Below, piece after piece: positions 48,198-57,209 of a DNA stretch of 64,000 nucleotides. The stretch spans positions 62,001 through 126,000 of the forward strand of contig CAJTLU010000005.1 in assembly GCA_910577175.1 (NCBI GenBank), read 5' to 3'. Position 1 is the first letter of the stretch; every line of letters starts with the position of its first letter. A program made the position numbers and the translations under genes. This DNA comes from an uncultured Lachnospiraceae bacterium. GTDB taxonomy: Bacteria > Bacillota > Clostridia > Lachnospirales > Lachnospiraceae. The notes under the pieces are model-generated. The model saw nothing but the letters and a program-made list of their open reading frames with translations, was not told the origin of the DNA and did no database searches.

Positions 48198-49217
48198 TTA
48201 TGCCTGTGCTGACGCCTTTGCTGTAATCGATACCCAGTCGCCCTGCACATTAACCTCCAAAATCTCAAATCCGTTTTCAAGTAATGCCGCTTCTACCGCT
48301 TCCCGTTTTGTATTAATAATACCCGAACTGATAAACAGCGCATCCGGCTTCATAAACTCCCTTACGATACCAGAAAGCGGGATAATCACATCGGCTAAAA
48401 TATTTGCTACGACAATATCATAGGAAGCAGAGCCAAGTGCGGCGCGAAGTGCCTCATCCTCAAGCACATTACCATCCGCCACCTCTATCCCGTCTGCCGC
48501 CCCTGTAAATACCGGAATCCCGTTCACGTCTTTATCACAGAGCCTCACCGAAAGCCCATTAACGACGGCATTTTCCACTGTAACCCCTGTTGCTGCCGGG
48601 TCAATATCGACCGCAGCAGCATAGCGCGCGCCAAGCAGCCGGGAAATAATCGACAGAATCCCGCTGCCACAGCCTACGTCAAGCACCGCGATGCCTGGCT
48701 TTACATGCTTCTTCAGACTTTTGATACAAAGCTTCGTCGTCTCGTGCGCCCCTGTCCCGAATGCAGTCCCCGGGTCAATCTCTACCACCAGGTCGTCCGG
48801 TCTTTTTTCGGCAAGTTCCTCCCAGGTCGGCTTAATGACAATACTCTCATCGACACGGAACGGCTTAAAAAACTCCTTCCAGTTATTAATCCAGTCCTTA
48901 TCCTCGGTTTCGGATACGGTAAGCTCTCCGCTCCCGGTATCTACAAACTGGCGAAGCTCCGAAAGCCCTTCCGCAATCTTTGCCTTCAATGCCTCAATAT
49001 CAGTATCGGTATCCAGATAAAAGCTTACCTTCGCACTTCCGTCGTCCGGCGGCAGCTCCGGCAGGATATCGATAAACATCTTCCTTTTATCTTCTTCCGA
49101 AAGAGGCACAAAATCCGTAATCTCGATTCCCTCCACCCCAAGCTCCTCTAACATTGCGCCGACAAGGTCTACCGCCTCCGTTGTCGTTTTTAACTCCATT
49201 TTAATCCACTTCATCAT
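48198..49217 (-). CDS. prmA: ribosomal protein L11 methyltransferase
   Basis: 339 residues, starting ATGATGAAGTGG with GGAGGGGC upstream. An N-terminal substrate domain (EALKAKIAEGLSELRQFVDTGSGELTVSETEDKDWINNWKEFFKPF) is joined to a class I SAM domain: PGTAFGTGAHETTKLCIKSL, VLDVGCGSGILSIISRLLGA and DIVVANILADVIIPL. It methylates L11 at several sites. It follows dnaJ in the conserved order but is separated by a terminator and a MITE-like element, so it probably has its own promoter now. Confidence 0.95.
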   Translation of the reverse strand: MMKWIKMELKTTTEAVDLVGAMLEELGVEGIEITDFVPLSEEDKRKMFIDILPELPPDDGSAKVSFYLDTDTDIEALKAKIAEGLSELRQFVDTGSGELTVSETEDKDWINNWKEFFKPFRVDESIVIKPTWEELAEKRPDDLVVEIDPGTAFGTGAHETTKLCIKSLKKHVKPGIAVLDVGCGSGILSIISRLLGARYAAAVDIDPAATGVTVENAVVNGLSVRLCDKDVNGIPVFTGAADGIEVADGNVLEDEALRAALGSASYDIVVANILADVIIPLSGIVREFMKPDALFISSGIINTKREAVEAALLENGFEILEVNVQGDWVSITAKASAQA

Positions 49218-49328
49218 GCCCCTCCGTTATGCTTCCTGACAATCGAGTAGGGAAAGCCATCTTCCCCTACTCGCCGCGCCGCCGCGGATGCCCGTAAGGG
49301 CATAACTTCCTTTCCGCGGCGTGTGCAT

Positions 49329-49370
49329 AAAAAGGCAGGACTGCCATTTCCTTTTGATTCAGCCCTGCCT
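49329..49370 (-). terminator. terminator after the dnaJ unit
   Basis: On the minus strand AGGCAGGGCTG pairs with CAGTCCTGCCT around a 16-nt loop, followed by TTTTATG. A further GC-rich hairpin (about 49295-49320) and a GAGTAGGG/CCCTACTC hairpin (49244-49270) lie between it and prmA. Confidence 0.72.
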
Positions 49371-49376
49371 TGCCTT

Positions 49377-49637
49377 CCTGAGTTTCCGCTTTTCCATGCC
49401 TTTTTTGCCTTAAGTAAGAGCCTCTGTACGGGATTGATTTTTGCATGCGCAACGCTCCGCCAGACTTCCTCCAAGTACCGCTAAGCCGCTCAGGTGCGTC
49501 CTCGCGCCTAAGCGGTACTAAGAGGCGATTCCGGCTCCGCTAAAACCGCGGTCCTTCGGACAAATGCAAAAATCAATCCCGTACAGAGGCTCTTACTTGG
49601 GACTTCCCAAGGACATCAGAAAATGCGGAAACTCTGG
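49377..49637. repeat. palindromic MITE-like element, copy G (261 bp, opposite orientation)
   Basis: The core reads in reverse relative to copies A-F (GGTCCTTCGGACAAATGC). The inner stem has perfect complementarity over 34 bp (for instance AAGAGCCTCTGTACGGG with CCCGTACAGAGGCTCTT) but a sequence seen in no other copy. Termini have drifted to CCTGAG and CTCTGG. It lies between dnaJ and prmA. Confidence 0.85.
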
Positions 49638-49652
49638 TTACCTGCTTTCTTT

Positions 49653-50798
49653 TTACTTCCCGAAAAATTTCTTTTTCCCGGATTTTCCGCTTTTCTCACT
49701 CGTCTCCGTGTCACGTTCCCCGGAGGCTTCCGCAAATTTCTCTAACAGCTCCTTCTGTTCCGAAGTCAGCTTCGACGGCACCTGGACTACCAGCGTTACA
49801 TAATGGTCGCCCCGGACCTCTTTATTCCGCAGCGTCGGCACGCCCTTCCCGCGGAGTCTAACCTTCGTATCGGTCTGCGTTCCCGGCTTTACTGTATAAA
49901 GTACATCGCCGTCCACCGTACTGATGCGTACATCGCCGCCAAGCGCCGCCTGCGTAAAGGACATCGGCGCGGTAGAGTAAATATCATATTCCTGACGCTG
50001 GAAAATCGGATGACTGCTTACTGCTACCTCTACAAGCAAATCACCCTGCTCTCCTCCGTTGACTCCCGGCTCGCCTTTGCCGCGTACGCGGATACTTTGC
50101 CCGTTATCAATCCCGGCAGGCACCGTTACCTGTATTTTCTTACGCTTCGTTACATAGCCGCTGCCATAACAATCCTGGCACTTTTCTTTGATAATTTTTC
50201 CGGTTCCCCGGCAATCCGGACAGGTCTGTACCTCCCGCATCATGCCGAACAATGCCTGCTTTGTATAGACCACCTGCCCCTTGCCGTCGCATTTCTTACA
50301 CGTTTCTGTCTGCGTTCCCGGCTTTGCGCCGCTTCCGCCACAGGTATCGCACTTTTCCTTCAGGTTCAGGTCCAGTTCCTTCTGTGTCCCAAAAACCGCC
50401 TCATTAAATGTAATCCGGATGCCGGTACGCACATTGGCGCCCTTCTGCGGTCCGTTATTTGCCCGGCGGCTTCTTCCGCCGCCAAATAAATCGCTGAAAA
50501 TATCCCCGAAGAAATCCCCCATATCCATACCGGAAAAATCAAATCCGCCGGCACCGCCGCCGCCCTGCTCAAATGCGGCATGCCCGAACTGGTCATACTG
50601 TCTCCGCTTCTCCGCGTCGCTCAGAATTGCATACGCTTCGGAAGCCTCCTTAAACTTTGCCTCCGCCTCCTTATCCCCCGGGTTCATATCCGGATGATAC
50701 TTCTTTGCGGTCTGGCGGTATGCCTTTTTTATTTCATCCTCTGTGGCATTCTTGGAAACGCCAAGGACTTCATAATAATCCCGCTTACTGTCAGCCAT
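49653..50798 (-). CDS. dnaJ: molecular chaperone DnaJ (type A)
   Basis: 381 residues from the ATG at 50798 (GGAGGAG upstream). The J domain is RDYYEVLGVSKNATEDEIKKAYRQTAKKYHPDMNPGDKEAE with the HPD motif. A Gly/Phe region follows (GGGGAGGFDFSGMDMGDFFGDIF). Four zinc-binding CxxCxGxG repeats come next (CDTCGGSGAKPG, CKKCDGKGQV, CPDCRGTGKI, CQDCYGSGYV), then the C-terminal substrate domains. It delivers clients to DnaK. The gap to dnaK is 84 bp. Confidence 0.97.
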   Translation of the reverse strand: MADSKRDYYEVLGVSKNATEDEIKKAYRQTAKKYHPDMNPGDKEAEAKFKEASEAYAILSDAEKRRQYDQFGHAAFEQGGGGAGGFDFSGMDMGDFFGDIFSDLFGGGRSRRANNGPQKGANVRTGIRITFNEAVFGTQKELDLNLKEKCDTCGGSGAKPGTQTETCKKCDGKGQVVYTKQALFGMMREVQTCPDCRGTGKIIKEKCQDCYGSGYVTKRKKIQVTVPAGIDNGQSIRVRGKGEPGVNGGEQGDLLVEVAVSSHPIFQRQEYDIYSTAPMSFTQAALGGDVRISTVDGDVLYTVKPGTQTDTKVRLRGKGVPTLRNKEVRGDHYVTLVVQVPSKLTSEQKELLEKFAEASGERDTETSEKSGKSGKKKFFGK

Positions 50799-50882
50799 CT
50801 TAACTCCTCCGTTCAAGCACATTTATGGGGCTGGCGCAAAAAGCGCCGCCCCATAGCTTTTTTCTGTTCTCTTCCCGGAGGG

Positions 50883-52739
50883 TTACACCTCCCGGTAATC
50901 TGCATCTACAACATCATCCGCTGCGCTTCCGCCTGCCGCGCCCATATCCGGACCGGCTCCGGCTGCACCACCTGCCTGTGCCTGCTCATATACCTTTGTG
51001 AACAGGGACTGTGCGCTTGCCATAAGCTTTTCCTTTGCTGCCTTAATATCCTCTACTTCGCCCTCGGACATTACCTCCGGGTTGCTCTTTTCTACAAGTT
51101 CCTTTAAGTGTGCAAGGTCTGCCTCGACTGCGCTCTTATCGCTTTCCGCAATCTTATCGCCGACTTCGTTCAATGCCTTTTCTGTCTGGAATACCATGGA
51201 ATCGGCATCGTTGCGGACTTCTACTGCTTCCTTACGCTTCTTATCCTGTGCCTCGTACTCGGCAGCTTCCTTTACCGCCTTATCGATGTCGGCATCGGAA
51301 AGGTTCGAGCCTGCGGTAATGGTAATATGCTGCTCTCTTCCGGTTCCGAGGTCCTTTGCAGATACATTTACAATACCGTTTGCATCAATATCAAACGTAA
51401 CCTCAATCTGCGGAACGCCTCTTCTTGCCGGCGGAATTCCATCGAGACGGAACTGTCCGAGACTCTTATTGTCCTTCGCAAACTGACGCTCGCCCTGTAC
51501 GACATTGATATCTACTGCGCTCTGGTTATCCGTTGCAGTAGAGAAAATCTGACTCTTCTTCGTCGGAATCGTTGTATTTCTCTCAATCAGTCTGGTTGCC
51601 ACGCCGCCCATCGTCTCAATGGAAAGAGACAGCGGGGTTACATCCAGAAGAAGGATGTCGCCTGCGCCGGCATCGCCTGCCAGCTTTCCGCCCTGGATGG
51701 AAGCGCCGATTGCCACACACTCATCCGGGTTTAAGGTCTTTGCCGGCTCGTGTCCGGTCAGCTGTTTTACCTTATCCTGTACTGCCGGGATACGGGTGGA
51801 GCCGCCGACTAAAAGCACCTTGCCAAGCTCTGAAGCGGAAAGTCCGGCATCCTTTAACGCATTTTGTACCGGAACCGCAGTCCTCTCTACAAGGTCATGG
51901 GTCAGCTCATCAAACTTCGCTCTGGTTAAATTCATATCGAAGTGCTTCGGGCCCTCTGCCGTTGCTGTAATAAACGGAAGGTTGACGTTCGTCGTCATCT
52001 GGGAAGAAAGCTCCTTCTTTGCCTTCTCCGCAGCTTCCTTTAACCTCTGGAGCGCCATCTTATCCGTAGACAGGTCTACTCCCTCTGCCTTCTTGAACTC
52101 ATCAATAAAATATCTGGTAACACGCTCGTCAAAGTCGTCGCCACCGAGTCTGTTATCACCGGAGGTTGCAAGTACCTCAATAACGCCGTCGCCGATTTCA
52201 ATAATGGAAACATCGAACGTACCGCCGCCGAGGTCATATACCATAATCTTCTGCTCTTTTTCATTATCCAGACCGTAAGCCAGTGCAGCCGCGGTCGGCT
52301 CGTTAATAATACGCTTTACATCAAGACCCGCAATCTTACCAGCGTCCTTCGTCGCCTGTCTTTGGGCATCGTTAAAATATGCCGGAACCGTGATAACCGC
52401 TTCCGTTACCTTCTCGCCGAGATAACTCTCTGCATCTGCCTTGAGCTTCTGCAGAATCATTGCCGAAATCTCCTGCGGGGAATACTTCTTGTCGTCAATC
52501 GCTACCCTGTAATCTGTACCCATGTGACGCTTGATAGAAGAAATGGTCTTGTCAGAGTTTGTCACTGCCTGACGTTTTGCTGCTTCGCCTACAATACGCT
52601 CTCCGGTCTTTGTAAATGCCAGCACGGACGGAGTCGTTCTTGCGCCCTCCGTATTGGTAATCACTACCGGCTTACCGCCTTCCATTACTGCTACACAGGA
52701 GTTTGTTGTTCCTAAGTCAATTCCGATAATCTTTCCCAT
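50883..52739 (-). CDS. dnaK: molecular chaperone DnaK (Hsp70)
   Basis: 618 residues. GIDLGTTNSCVAVMEGGKPVVI starts the ATPase domain, VPAYFNDAQRQATKDAGKIAGL and IMVYDLGGGTFDVSII continue it, and DVTPLSLSIETMGGVATRLI begins the peptide-binding domain. The C-terminus is an Ala/Gly tail ending DDVVDADYREV. ATP-driven chaperone of the cytoplasm, working with GrpE and DnaJ encoded in the same cluster. It falls under the CIRCE/HrcA control at 54478. Confidence 0.98.
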   Translation of the reverse strand: MGKIIGIDLGTTNSCVAVMEGGKPVVITNTEGARTTPSVLAFTKTGERIVGEAAKRQAVTNSDKTISSIKRHMGTDYRVAIDDKKYSPQEISAMILQKLKADAESYLGEKVTEAVITVPAYFNDAQRQATKDAGKIAGLDVKRIINEPTAAALAYGLDNEKEQKIMVYDLGGGTFDVSIIEIGDGVIEVLATSGDNRLGGDDFDERVTRYFIDEFKKAEGVDLSTDKMALQRLKEAAEKAKKELSSQMTTNVNLPFITATAEGPKHFDMNLTRAKFDELTHDLVERTAVPVQNALKDAGLSASELGKVLLVGGSTRIPAVQDKVKQLTGHEPAKTLNPDECVAIGASIQGGKLAGDAGAGDILLLDVTPLSLSIETMGGVATRLIERNTTIPTKKSQIFSTATDNQSAVDINVVQGERQFAKDNKSLGQFRLDGIPPARRGVPQIEVTFDIDANGIVNVSAKDLGTGREQHITITAGSNLSDADIDKAVKEAAEYEAQDKKRKEAVEVRNDADSMVFQTEKALNEVGDKIAESDKSAVEADLAHLKELVEKSNPEVMSEGEVEDIKAAKEKLMASAQSLFTKVYEQAQAGGAAGAGPDMGAAGGSAADDVVDADYREV

Positions 52740-52764
52740 GTCTTTGTCCTCCTATAAAATAATT

Positions 52765-53391
52765 TTAATTTGCAACCTTGACCATACTGTGACGAACGAC
52801 GGAATCCTTATACATATAGCCCTTCTGGAACTCCTCTGCCACTATATTCTCACCAAAATTTTCATCTTCTATGTGCATCACCGCATTATGAAAATCCGGA
52901 TTGAACTCTTTGCCTACCGCCTCAATCGGCGTCACACCTGCCTCTGCAAGCTCTGTAACAAGCTGCTTGTAAATCTTTTCGATTCCCTGCGCAAACGCGC
53001 CGTTTCTTTCTTCCTCGGAAACTGTAGCAAGCCCGCGCTCAAAATTATCTAACACCGGAAGCAGCTTTTCCACAATACTTTTTGCACCAATTTCAAACAT
53101 CTGCGACTTTTCCTTTTCGGTACGCTTCCGGAAATTCTCGAACTCTGCCATCTGACGCAGCACCTTATCGTTCAGTTCTGCAATCTGCTCATCTCTTTTA
53201 TCCTTCTTTTCCTTCTTCTTAAAGAAGCCCTTCCCATCCTTTGCTTCTCCCTTTCCCTCTTCCTTAGCATTCTCATCCTCTGCAGCTTCCCCAGCCACAT
53301 CTTCCTCTGTCATGCCTTCCTCTGCCTGCTCTGTTGTTTCCTCTATCGTCTCTTCCAGGTCCTTTACTTCGTTCTCTTCCATTTCCTTCAC
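52765..53391 (-). CDS. grpE: nucleotide exchange factor GrpE
   Basis: 208 residues. The first 75 are highly acidic and disordered (EETIEETTEQAEEGMTEEDVAGEAAEDENAKEEGKGEAK). The coiled coil begins at DEQIAELNDKVLRQMAEFENFRKRTEKEKSQMFEIGAKSIVEKLLPVLDNFERGL, and the beta domain ends with MHIEDENFGENIVAEEFQKGYMYKDSVVRHSMVKVAN. It releases ADP from DnaK. It lies 9 bp after hrcA and 25 bp before dnaK. The start may be MKEM or the next Met. Confidence 0.96.
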   Translation of the reverse strand: MKEMEENEVKDLEETIEETTEQAEEGMTEEDVAGEAAEDENAKEEGKGEAKDGKGFFKKKEKKDKRDEQIAELNDKVLRQMAEFENFRKRTEKEKSQMFEIGAKSIVEKLLPVLDNFERGLATVSEEERNGAFAQGIEKIYKQLVTELAEAGVTPIEAVGKEFNPDFHNAVMHIEDENFGENIVAEEFQKGYMYKDSVVRHSMVKVAN

Positions 53392-53400
53392 CTTTCCTGC

Positions 53401-54426
53401 CTACTCTTTATTCTTCTTAAAAATGTCGTCCAGCTGGCTTTTTAACGTCTGCAGCGTTCCGACAACCTTCTCATAATCCATACGCTTCGGACCAATAATG
53501 CCGATACGCCCGTAAATCCCCTCTTCAATCTCATAGGTAGCAGTCACAACCGAACAGTCCTTCATAGACTCCACCGATGTCTCCTGTCCGATATAGACCT
53601 GAATCCCGTGCTCTTCACTGTTTTCATTCATAAACTCGGTCAGCGTCTTTTTTTCCTCCAGCGCATAAAGCAGGTCGCCTGCCACATGGCTGTCGCTTAA
53701 CTCCGGGTACTTCAAAATATTGGTTGCGCCGCTTGTATAAACCGGGATGTCCTCCTCCTCGCTGATTGCCTGTGCAATGGCGTCCAGAAGGTCGCTGATG
53801 ACATTTCCCATGCCGTCGGACTGTTCCTTCAGCTTTGCAATCACCGAAAGATTTATCTCGGACATGTCCAGTCCCTGCAAATACGTATTTAACACTATAT
53901 TTAACTTTAAAATGTCTTCCTTGCCAAGACCTGCCGCCAGAGGAAGAATCTTATTCTTTACGATATTTCCTTCCAGGACAATAACAGCAAGCAGCTGCTC
54001 CTCGTCTACGTCGGTCAGCTGGATAAACTTTACCTTCCGGCTGCGGTACTGCGGCCCGGTCACCAGCGTGGCATAATTCGTATTCACCGCCAGAAGCTTT
54101 GCTACCTGCTGGAGCAGGGACTCCATCCGGTCCGCCTTATCATTCAGGGCATCCCACATCTGCTCCACTTCCTGCATCCGGCTCTGCATCATCGTATCGA
54201 CATACAGGCGGTATCCCTTATCCGAAGGAATGCGGCCTGCCGAGGTATAGGGCTGGATAATATAGCCTAACTCCTCCAAATCCGACATTTCATTCCGTAT
54301 CGTTGCGGAACTCAGGTTCAGGTCCGTAAACTTCGAAATTGTCCGGGAACCGACCGGCTCTCCCGTCTCAAGGTAGTTCCTGATAATCGCCTGTAATATC
54401 TTAAGCTTTCTCTCATCCAGCTCCAC
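53401..54426 (-). CDS. hrcA: heat-inducible transcription repressor HrcA
   Basis: 341 residues. The N-terminal winged helix is DERKLKILQAIIRNYLETGEPVGSRTISKFTDLNLSSATIRNEMSDLEELGYIIQPYTSAGRIPSDKGYRLYVD, and the GAF-like C-terminal half has VFIGQE-like VYIGQETSVESMKDCSVVTATYEIEEGIYGRIGIIGPKRMDY. It binds CIRCE with help from GroEL and represses the operon it heads. A perfect CIRCE lies 52 bp before the start. Confidence 0.97.
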   Translation of the reverse strand: MELDERKLKILQAIIRNYLETGEPVGSRTISKFTDLNLSSATIRNEMSDLEELGYIIQPYTSAGRIPSDKGYRLYVDTMMQSRMQEVEQMWDALNDKADRMESLLQQVAKLLAVNTNYATLVTGPQYRSRKVKFIQLTDVDEEQLLAVIVLEGNIVKNKILPLAAGLGKEDILKLNIVLNTYLQGLDMSEINLSVIAKLKEQSDGMGNVISDLLDAIAQAISEEEDIPVYTSGATNILKYPELSDSHVAGDLLYALEEKKTLTEFMNENSEEHGIQVYIGQETSVESMKDCSVVTATYEIEEGIYGRIGIIGPKRMDYEKVVGTLQTLKSQLDDIFKKNKE

Positions 54427-54477
54427 CGGTTCCCTCCTTTCCGCCGTCCCGGCTGTCCTTGCTGTCCCGCCTCTTTG

Positions 54478-54504
54478 TTAGCACTCATTTGAATGGAGTG
54501 CTAA
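54478..54504. promoter_or_regulatory. CIRCE element (HrcA operator), perfect consensus
   Basis: TTAGCACTC, 9 bases, GAGTGCTAA, an exact match to the CIRCE consensus. It overlaps the expected transcription start of hrcA-grpE-dnaK-dnaJ. Confidence 0.97.
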
Positions 54505-54518
54505 TATCGTTTGACTAT

Positions 54519-54547
54519 AAAATAGCACCACCGGAATGATTTGTCAA
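54519..54547 (-). promoter_or_regulatory. promoter of the hrcA operon
   Basis: -35 TTGACA (54542-54547), 17-base spacer, -10 TATTTT (54519-54524) on the minus strand, ending 14 bases before CIRCE. Confidence 0.8.
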
Positions 54548-54569
54548 GTAGTATCCTCAAAAAATTTAG

Positions 54570-54603
54570 AAAAAAGAAGAGGCTGCGCTTTGTGCGACAG
54601 CCC
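54570..54603 (-). terminator. terminator after the AraC-type regulator gene
   Basis: On the minus strand GGGCTGTCGCA, loop, TGCGCAGCC-type arm (54581-54602), then TCTTCTTTTTTC. It separates the AraC gene from the hrcA promoter. Confidence 0.8.
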
Positions 54604-54633
54604 CCGGCTCATAAGAATTGTTCTGATTCCTCT

Positions 54634-55521
54634 TTATTCTTCCATTTTCCTTACCGGAATATATAGCTCCATCTGCGCCGAGGCAGACTGGCAGTCCCAC
54701 CGTTCATCGTAATACTCAAAATCAGCGGACAGCTTTTCGTCAAGACAATATTCCGACTGCGGAAGCCATACGTTATAAATATAGTGGAACGCCTTCCCTA
54801 TCTCCCCGTCGGCATTATTGCCATTGACCGTAAAAACTGCATACAATGCCTTAGGAACCCGTTTTATATCCATTCCTTCCGGTATCTCCGCGTCCTCCTC
54901 CGCTTCTACCGCTGCCATGTAATAAAACTTTAACGGCTCTGCACTGTAATCCTCGGAATAATCCTCAAAGCCATACATTGTATTCGGGTTCTTTCTCTTT
55001 ATCCTGTTCATATTTTCCTTCAATTTCTCCCATGCTTCCCCGATTACCTGAAAGCCGTCTCCGGTATACCTTCTATACCCCACAAGAACAAATGCATCCT
55101 TTTCCACAAAATATGGTTCCATCGCAAATTCCTCCTTTAAATGAATCCTCTTCCGGTACCCCCTGACAATCGTCTCTACGCTTCTGTACGTAATCCTCCG
55201 CTTTTCCTTCCGCACCCCGGACGGCGGCATGCCAAAGGTCTCCTTAAAGCTGCGGTTAAAGGACTGTATGCTGTTAAAACCACTGCAAAGGGCAATCTCC
55301 GTAATTGTTTTTTTACTTTCACAAAGCTGTTGATGCGCCAAGGTAAGCCTGCGTTTCTTCAGATAATCCGTTATGGTCTGCCCCGCCACAGAAGAGAACA
55401 GCCTGTGAAAGTGATATGCCGAATATCCGAACACCTCTGCCAGGGTTTCAAACGTAATTGCCTCGTTTAAATGTTCATCTACATATTGTAATACCTTTTC
55501 AATCAGCTGCAGATTATCCAT
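54634..55521 (-). CDS. AraC-family regulator with GyrI-like effector-binding domain
   Basis: 295 residues from the ATG at 55521 (AAGGAGG 5 nt upstream). Residues 1-105 are the double AraC HTH: VLQYVDEHLNEAITFETLAEVFGYSAYHFHRLFSSVAGQTITDYLKKRRLTLAHQQLCESKKTITEIALCSGFNSIQSFNRSFKETFGMPPSGVRK. Residues 135-295 are a GyrI/AraC_E_bind domain (YFVEKDAFVLVGYRRYTGDGFQVIGEAWEKL...YDERWDCQSASAQMELYIPV) that binds small hydrophobic molecules. Similar to Rob/SoxS-like regulators of efflux. It interrupts the conserved hemW-hrcA order, so it was probably inserted. Confidence 0.9.
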   Translation of the reverse strand: MDNLQLIEKVLQYVDEHLNEAITFETLAEVFGYSAYHFHRLFSSVAGQTITDYLKKRRLTLAHQQLCESKKTITEIALCSGFNSIQSFNRSFKETFGMPPSGVRKEKRRITYRSVETIVRGYRKRIHLKEEFAMEPYFVEKDAFVLVGYRRYTGDGFQVIGEAWEKLKENMNRIKRKNPNTMYGFEDYSEDYSAEPLKFYYMAAVEAEEDAEIPEGMDIKRVPKALYAVFTVNGNNADGEIGKAFHYIYNVWLPQSEYCLDEKLSADFEYYDERWDCQSASAQMELYIPVRKMEE

Positions 55522-55723
55522 TTTTTCCTCCTTCCTCGTCCTGACCGGTCTTTCCTTTGCACCTGTCTCCAGTATACACACACTTTCTTCCGGCGTCTTA
55601 TCATTTCCTGCTATCTTTCCCGGAAAGAAGCGCCTGTAATCTGCAAGGCAGGCGCTGACGCAGCAAAAAAGCACCCGCTTCCACCGCCTGACGGTAAAAA
55701 ACGAATGCTTCTGTTCTTAACCT

Positions 55724-57031
55724 CTATCTCCGTACAAACTCGTCCAGCAAAAACTCCGCCAGCACCACATTGCTGACGTCGATGCCGCGTCCGGTCAGAA
55801 ACACCCTGCCGTCCGCTTCTGCCAATACTCCCTGTGCCGTAAGACGCTTCATTACATCGCCGTAAATCGTCTCAATCTCACAGCGGAACCTCCGTTTAAA
55901 CTCTGCCTTCTCGATTCCGCGGCACATCCGGAGCCCTAAAAACATGAACTCCTCCATCAGCTCCTTTTCTACAAGCCGTTCTACCTCCGAGCGGAGCAGA
56001 TGCGGCTCCCCTGCATTGGTAAGGTACTCCTCCAGTACCGTGGTATTATGAAAGCGTGCGTTGGACATCAGGGAAGACGCTCCAAGCCCAAGTCCAAGGT
56101 ACTCCGTTCCAAGCCAGTACGAACTGTTGTGCCGGCTCTCAAATCCCGGCCTTGCATAATTGGAAATCTCATAACGCTCATAGCCTGCCTCTGCCAGAAG
56201 CTTTCCGGTCAGCTCATACATCCGCCGGTCAGTCTCCTCATCCGGCAATAGCTCCCTTTCGCTGCCGCCCTCCCCGTAGCGCTGGTAAAATGGCGTTCCT
56301 TCCTCAAGCTGCAGACTGTAGACCGAAATATGCTCCGGCTGCTTTTCCAAAAGGAACCGGATGCTCTCGGTCAGGGAGCTCTCGGTCTGTCCCGGAAGCC
56401 CGGACATCAAATCCGCACTGATATTCCGGAAGCCTGCCGCTCTTGCTGCTTCCATACAGGCAGAAAACTCCTCTCTCGTATGAATCCTGCCAAGGGCCTT
56501 TAATTCCTCGGGTACGGCGGACTGCAGACCGATACTGAGCCGGTTAAAGCCAAGCCCGTAAAGCGCGGCAAGCTGCTTCTCCCCTGCAGTTCCTGGATTT
56601 ACCTCAATCGTAACCTCTGCAAGCGCCCCGCTTCTGACACGCTCTGCGCGCTCCTCTGGCGTTTCCGGCAGCTGTTCTGTTTCTTTGGCAGTCTGCTTTC
56701 TCCGGAACAGCCCCTTTTTCTTTGCTTTCTCCTCACGTTCAAACCCCCGTACCTCAAAGGTTTCCAGCACTGCCGCAAAAATCTGTCCGAGCTGCTCCAC
56801 CGTCAATACTGACGGCGTACCGCCGCCGAAATAGATTGTTTCTACAAGATAGCCCTGCGCATTTTCCGCATTGGCACGGATTTCCTTGCAAAGCGCCGCC
56901 GTATAGCGTTCTTTTGTTTCCGTCTCCGACGAAAACGATAAGAAATCGCAATACTCACATTTCCTTACACAAAACGGGACATGAACATATAGTCCGAGCG
57001 GTCTTTTTACCGCTTCCTCTTTTCCTCTCAT
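55724..57031 (-). CDS. hemW: radical SAM heme chaperone HemW
   Basis: 435 residues from the ATG at 57031 (AAGGAGAGGG upstream). PLGLYVHVPFCVRKCEYCDFLSF holds the CxxxCxxC cluster, VETIYFGGGTPSVL the SAM site, and RLSIGLQSAVPEELKALGRIHTREEF and DLMSGLPGQT follow. A HemN C-terminal domain closes it. HemW was long annotated as oxygen-independent coproporphyrinogen oxidase but binds heme. A charged insert of about 40 residues (KKGLFRRKQTAKETEQLPETPEERAE) interrupts the barrel and is not typical. It lies after lepA in the conserved order. Confidence 0.94.
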   Translation of the reverse strand: MRGKEEAVKRPLGLYVHVPFCVRKCEYCDFLSFSSETETKERYTAALCKEIRANAENAQGYLVETIYFGGGTPSVLTVEQLGQIFAAVLETFEVRGFEREEKAKKKGLFRRKQTAKETEQLPETPEERAERVRSGALAEVTIEVNPGTAGEKQLAALYGLGFNRLSIGLQSAVPEELKALGRIHTREEFSACMEAARAAGFRNISADLMSGLPGQTESSLTESIRFLLEKQPEHISVYSLQLEEGTPFYQRYGEGGSERELLPDEETDRRMYELTGKLLAEAGYERYEISNYARPGFESRHNSSYWLGTEYLGLGLGASSLMSNARFHNTTVLEEYLTNAGEPHLLRSEVERLVEKELMEEFMFLGLRMCRGIEKAEFKRRFRCEIETIYGDVMKRLTAQGVLAEADGRVFLTGRGIDVSNVVLAEFLLDEFVRR

Positions 57032-57120
57032 TTTCCCTCTCCTTTTCAACCAAATGCCTCTTACCAGAACAAAGGGTACGCTTGCAGACTCTCGCGCCGA
57101 AATGCCCTCCCCAAAAAACA

Positions 57121-57188
57121 GGGTGTCAAAAGATACTCTGAACTGATTCCAACAACCCTGTACAGCCAGCGCTTATCTTTTGACACCC
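57121..57188. repeat. 68-bp element with perfect 15-bp inverted ends
   Basis: GGGTGTCAAAAGATA at 57121-57135 and its exact complement at 57174-57188, loop 38 bases. It sits between lepA and hemW. A minimal MITE or a terminator with a long loop, since no long T-run follows. Confidence 0.65.
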
Positions 57189-57209
57189 GGATTCCATAAA
57201 GCTGTCCGC

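Noticed and set aside
51619..52278. Long plus-strand frames inside dnaK, and similar ones inside rsmE, nifS and lepA
   Set aside because: All lie fully antisense to certain housekeeping genes and show no independent start signal or family similarity.
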